NCBI GenBank assembly: GCA_951812925.1 | Contig: OX638369.1 | Coordinates: forward strand, 25,635,329 to 25,699,328 | Origin: Calliopum simillimum | Lineage: Eukaryota > Arthropoda > Insecta > Diptera > Lauxaniidae | Length of the DNA: 64,000 nucleotides | Reading direction: 5' to 3' | Part shown: piece after piece, positions 61,575 through 64,000 of the stretch | How positions within the stretch are numbered: the first letter of the stretch is position 1 | Layout of the letters: every line of letters starts with the position of its first letter | Made by a program: the position numbers and the translations under genes | Notes under the pieces: model-generated | The model's database searches: none | Told to the model about the DNA's origin: nothing | What the model saw: the letters and a program-made list of their open reading frames with translations, nothing else

Positions 61575-62830
61575 TCTGAAAAATGTACCAAAACATGCCT
61601 TTTTTGTCCTCACCTATTAATTTTTTTTTTATTTTTTTATTACTTGAAGGTTTAAAATATGATGACCTTAAAATCTGTAACATTTTAAAAAAATAAAACT
61701 TTCAGAGTTGCCATGTTTTTTTTTTTTTAAGTTTCGCTTAAACAATATATGAATTTAAAAAATTAACATAATATTTTAGTCTCAAAATGCATAAATAAAC
61801 TTTAGAAAATCCAATATAAATTTTTAGGGTTGCCAGATGATTGTTTTCAAAAATTTGTTTTATTATATCTTACTTTTTTTTACGTTCGCCATTATAATTA
61901 CACACTAAAAAATAACAGTTTAAATTGTTAAAAATTTCAGAAAAGCTTATCTGATTGGTTTTAAAACCAAAAAACATAAGAATTTAATAAGATTTTCGAA
62001 AATAACAAGGTGGCAACCCTAAAAATTATTATTGGATTTTTGTAAAGTTTATTTACGTATTTTAAGACTGAATTTAAATTTTTACTTTTTAGATAAATGG
62101 TTTAAGCAAAACTAACAAGAAAAATTATAGGATTATTAAACGGAGAATTACAAAATGTTGCAAGAAACGGGCGGAGAATGACTAAATGGAGAATGACAAA
62201 ATGTTGCAAAAACAATAAAATCACAATGAAAATAGCAATTATTTTTAAAAAAGTTGAAACTGGTGTTTATGGGTTTAGTTATATAAATATGAACTATGTA
62301 ATATGTTTAGTAGTTTAAATAAAGCTTACGCGGAGAATGACACACACTTGCGTTTTTTAAAAAATTTTTAATCTGAGTTGAAAATGCTCTGAATATCACT
62401 TTCGGTTCTCTTTTTACTCAATACTTACAGTAAGAAAAAGAAAAACTGAGTGAAAAAAGTCTTAAGTGAGGGACTATGTTCTATATAAAAAAAAAATTGT
62501 CGAAGAGTTAACACAGAAAAACAGTAGCTGAAATACTTAATTTTAAATATATAATATACAAACAATGTCGTATAAGTTTTTTAGAAAATAACGTAACATA
62601 CAAAATGGGCAAATTAAGTGCACTAAGAAACGGTTAAGGACAGGACGGAGAATGACTTTTTAACACTTTATGCTATAATTTCATAATAAATTATTAAGAA
62701 TTATTTTTTTAAGCCATTCGTATAGATGCTTCTGTTAATTATCTATATTAAATAATTAAAATATCAAATTTTAGATTTAAACATGATTTTGAGCACCGGA
62801 ACATTGAATGTTTTGGAGAGTCACCCATGC
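61575..62830 (+). repeat. large dispersed repeat, copy 2
   Basis: Matches 56970-57851 over most of its length, and its left part matches 20860-21255. It contains an inverted-repeat segment at 61733-62115 and five GGAGAATGAC-like motifs (62140-62655). Confidence 0.65.
61733..62115. mobile_element. MITE-like inverted repeat
   Basis: GCTTAAACAATATAT...AGGGTTGCCAGATGATTGTTTTC (61737-61852) is mirrored by GAAAATAACAAGGTGGCAACCCT...AAATGGTTTAAGC (61998-62106). The loop is about 145 bp. Confidence 0.6.
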
Positions 62831-62932
62831 CTTGTTTTTGCAATTTTATTGATGTGTTAGATAAATACTCTAAAAAGTTAACTCAAAACAACAATGTCAT
62901 CTCACGGAGCAGTTTAGAAGCATCTCCCCAAC

Positions 62933-63088
62933 ATGGAATTATTCCAGAATGAATTCTGTAGATTCTGTAATGAAGAAGTGGAAGCAGTAGAAAATATTCT
63001 ATGCCTCTATGACAGTCTAGCAAGAAACAGTCTAAATCGCCTTAAACTGTTTTCCTTTATGCCACAGAATTTTCAATGCAAAATTTAA
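62933..63088 (+). pseudogene. C-terminal remnant of a non-LTR retrotransposon ORF2
   Basis: A 51-codon stretch reads MELFQNEFCRFCNEEVEAVE-NILCLYDSLARNSLNRLKLF to a TAA. The CxFCxEExExxExILCxxxxLxxxRLxxL pattern is the zinc-like motif that ends jockey/R1-type proteins after the RNase H domain. Upstream, SHGAV-stop-KHLPN continues the match across a nonsense codon, so it is a decayed fragment. Nothing of the RT domain remains. Confidence 0.6.
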
Positions 63089-64000
63089 GGCAACACAATA
63101 TAGAAAAATAAAATAAAAATTAAATATTTTTCCAATTAGTCTATAAAATTTTAAGAATTTCAGCTATCATTTAACTGGAAAAACCAATGAAGTAGCGCAA
63201 TTAGTCATGCACAAGCAAGTTTAAAGTAGTGCATGGCGTATGAGTAACTTTTGCTAACATGTACAAAAAAGAATTTAAGAAAATACCATTAGATATTCAG
63301 GAATTTTTAAAATTAATTTAATTTATGGTTTTTTTTATTTTCTTCAACAAGAAAATATGCGTGTAGATTTTTAGTTTATATTTATTTATTTTTTTTTTTT
63401 TTAATTTTACTTTTGCCAATAATTTTTATAAATCACGTTCCTGCGACTATTTTTTCAAATTCAAAGTGTCTCAAAATTATATTAATTAAAAGCTCATACA
63501 GCAGAAATAATTTTTGTTAATATTTTTACTTTCTTTTTAATAATTATTTTTTTTTATTAATGTTTATATGTATACCTACATATTGATTTTTTTTTTTTTA
63601 AATTTTGCATTTAATTTTTTTTTTTTTTTTTTTTTTTTTGTGCTGCTGTGCCAAGAATTTATGCCACACGTTTCGGCAATTTGAATGCTATTGTTTTGTC
63701 ATATACACATGTTTCATTTTAAATTCAATAAAATTTTATCTTGGGTTTTTGAGAAATATACAAAGCATGCAAAATTGAATGTACTGCAATCTAAAGAAAT
63801 TCAATTAATTTTACATTTAAACACAAAATTTTCAATGAATTTCTTGTTAAAATTAAAAAACTAAAAATTCAATCTCAAATGAGTACAAAATTAATAAAGT
63901 CACCAAAGCGTATGAGTAACATAAAATTAGATTTTACTTTCAAATTGGTATATTGGATTTATCAGAAGTCAAATATTAATTATATATGATGTGAACTTAT
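63089..64000. other. no gene seen; poly-T tracts
   Basis: AT-rich, with GCGTATGAGTAAC motifs at 63238 and 63908 and long T runs at 63387-63403 and 63618-63640. Confidence 0.45.

Noticed and set aside
1..64000. CRISPR arrays, bacterial operons, rRNA genes
   Set aside because: None present. The introns, long TIRs and retroelements show this is animal DNA.

Overview
The window is AT-rich eukaryotic DNA from an insect, most likely a higher fly (Diptera, Cyclorrhapha). The only host gene I can recognise is an ortholog of Drosophila Pde11, the dual cAMP/cGMP phosphodiesterase. It lies on the minus strand in the first 13.4 kb, and only three coding exons (N-terminal, before the GAF domains) fall inside the window. 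The introns are several kilobases long and full of transposon debris. The species cannot be resolved from this sequence alone. Tephritid-like or other large-genome flies fit best, because the exons read like Drosophila Pde11 while the introns are much longer and more transposon-rich.

Layout. 1-13348: Pde11. Exon 1 (13174-13348) begins with a myristoylation-type N-terminus and a polyglutamine run. Exon 2 is 8907-9192 and exon 3 is 852-995; the gene continues off the left edge. Splice sites and phases join cleanly. A phase-compatible candidate alternative first exon lies at 12450-12609. Intron 2 holds a nearly complete 3.77-kb DNA transposon (2374-6146). It has ~550-bp terminal inverted repeats, a one-intron DDD transposase resembling the Sola superfamily, and a single in-frame TGA. 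The intron also holds a small MITE (7842-8096) and an inverted partial copy of a repeat found again at 61 kb.

13.4-64 kb: no convincing host gene. This part is a mosaic of mobile elements. It contains a 1.43-kb non-autonomous element with a palindromic end (14068-15500) and a family of GTGCAC/GGTCGAC quasi-palindromes. It also contains a 5'-truncated RTE-like retrotransposon with 14-bp target duplications (18382-18958) and a long-TIR MITE (23156-23970). Several Helitron-like families are present at about 25, 28, 32, 34, 45, 49 and 58 kb. A tandem array carries tRNA-Lys primer-binding sites (30676-31376). There is a dead Tc1/mariner element (35713-36924) and a piggyBac-like remnant (41249-41857) nested in a region rich in a GGTGATATGGCACC motif. 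An inverted minisatellite lies at 43.8-44.3 kb, a MITE at 44897-45147, and a region with repeated GTACGGGAC motifs at 52.9-54.5 kb. A ~0.9-1.2-kb dispersed repeat is shared between 57 and 62 kb, and a decayed non-LTR C-terminus sits at 62933-63088.

The host gene and the repeats have no evident functional link beyond the repeats lengthening Pde11 introns. The most notable points are the near-intact Sola-like element, the candidate second Pde11 promoter/exon, the PBS tandem array, and the recurrent theme of elements whose short terminal motif is scattered repeatedly through their interior.
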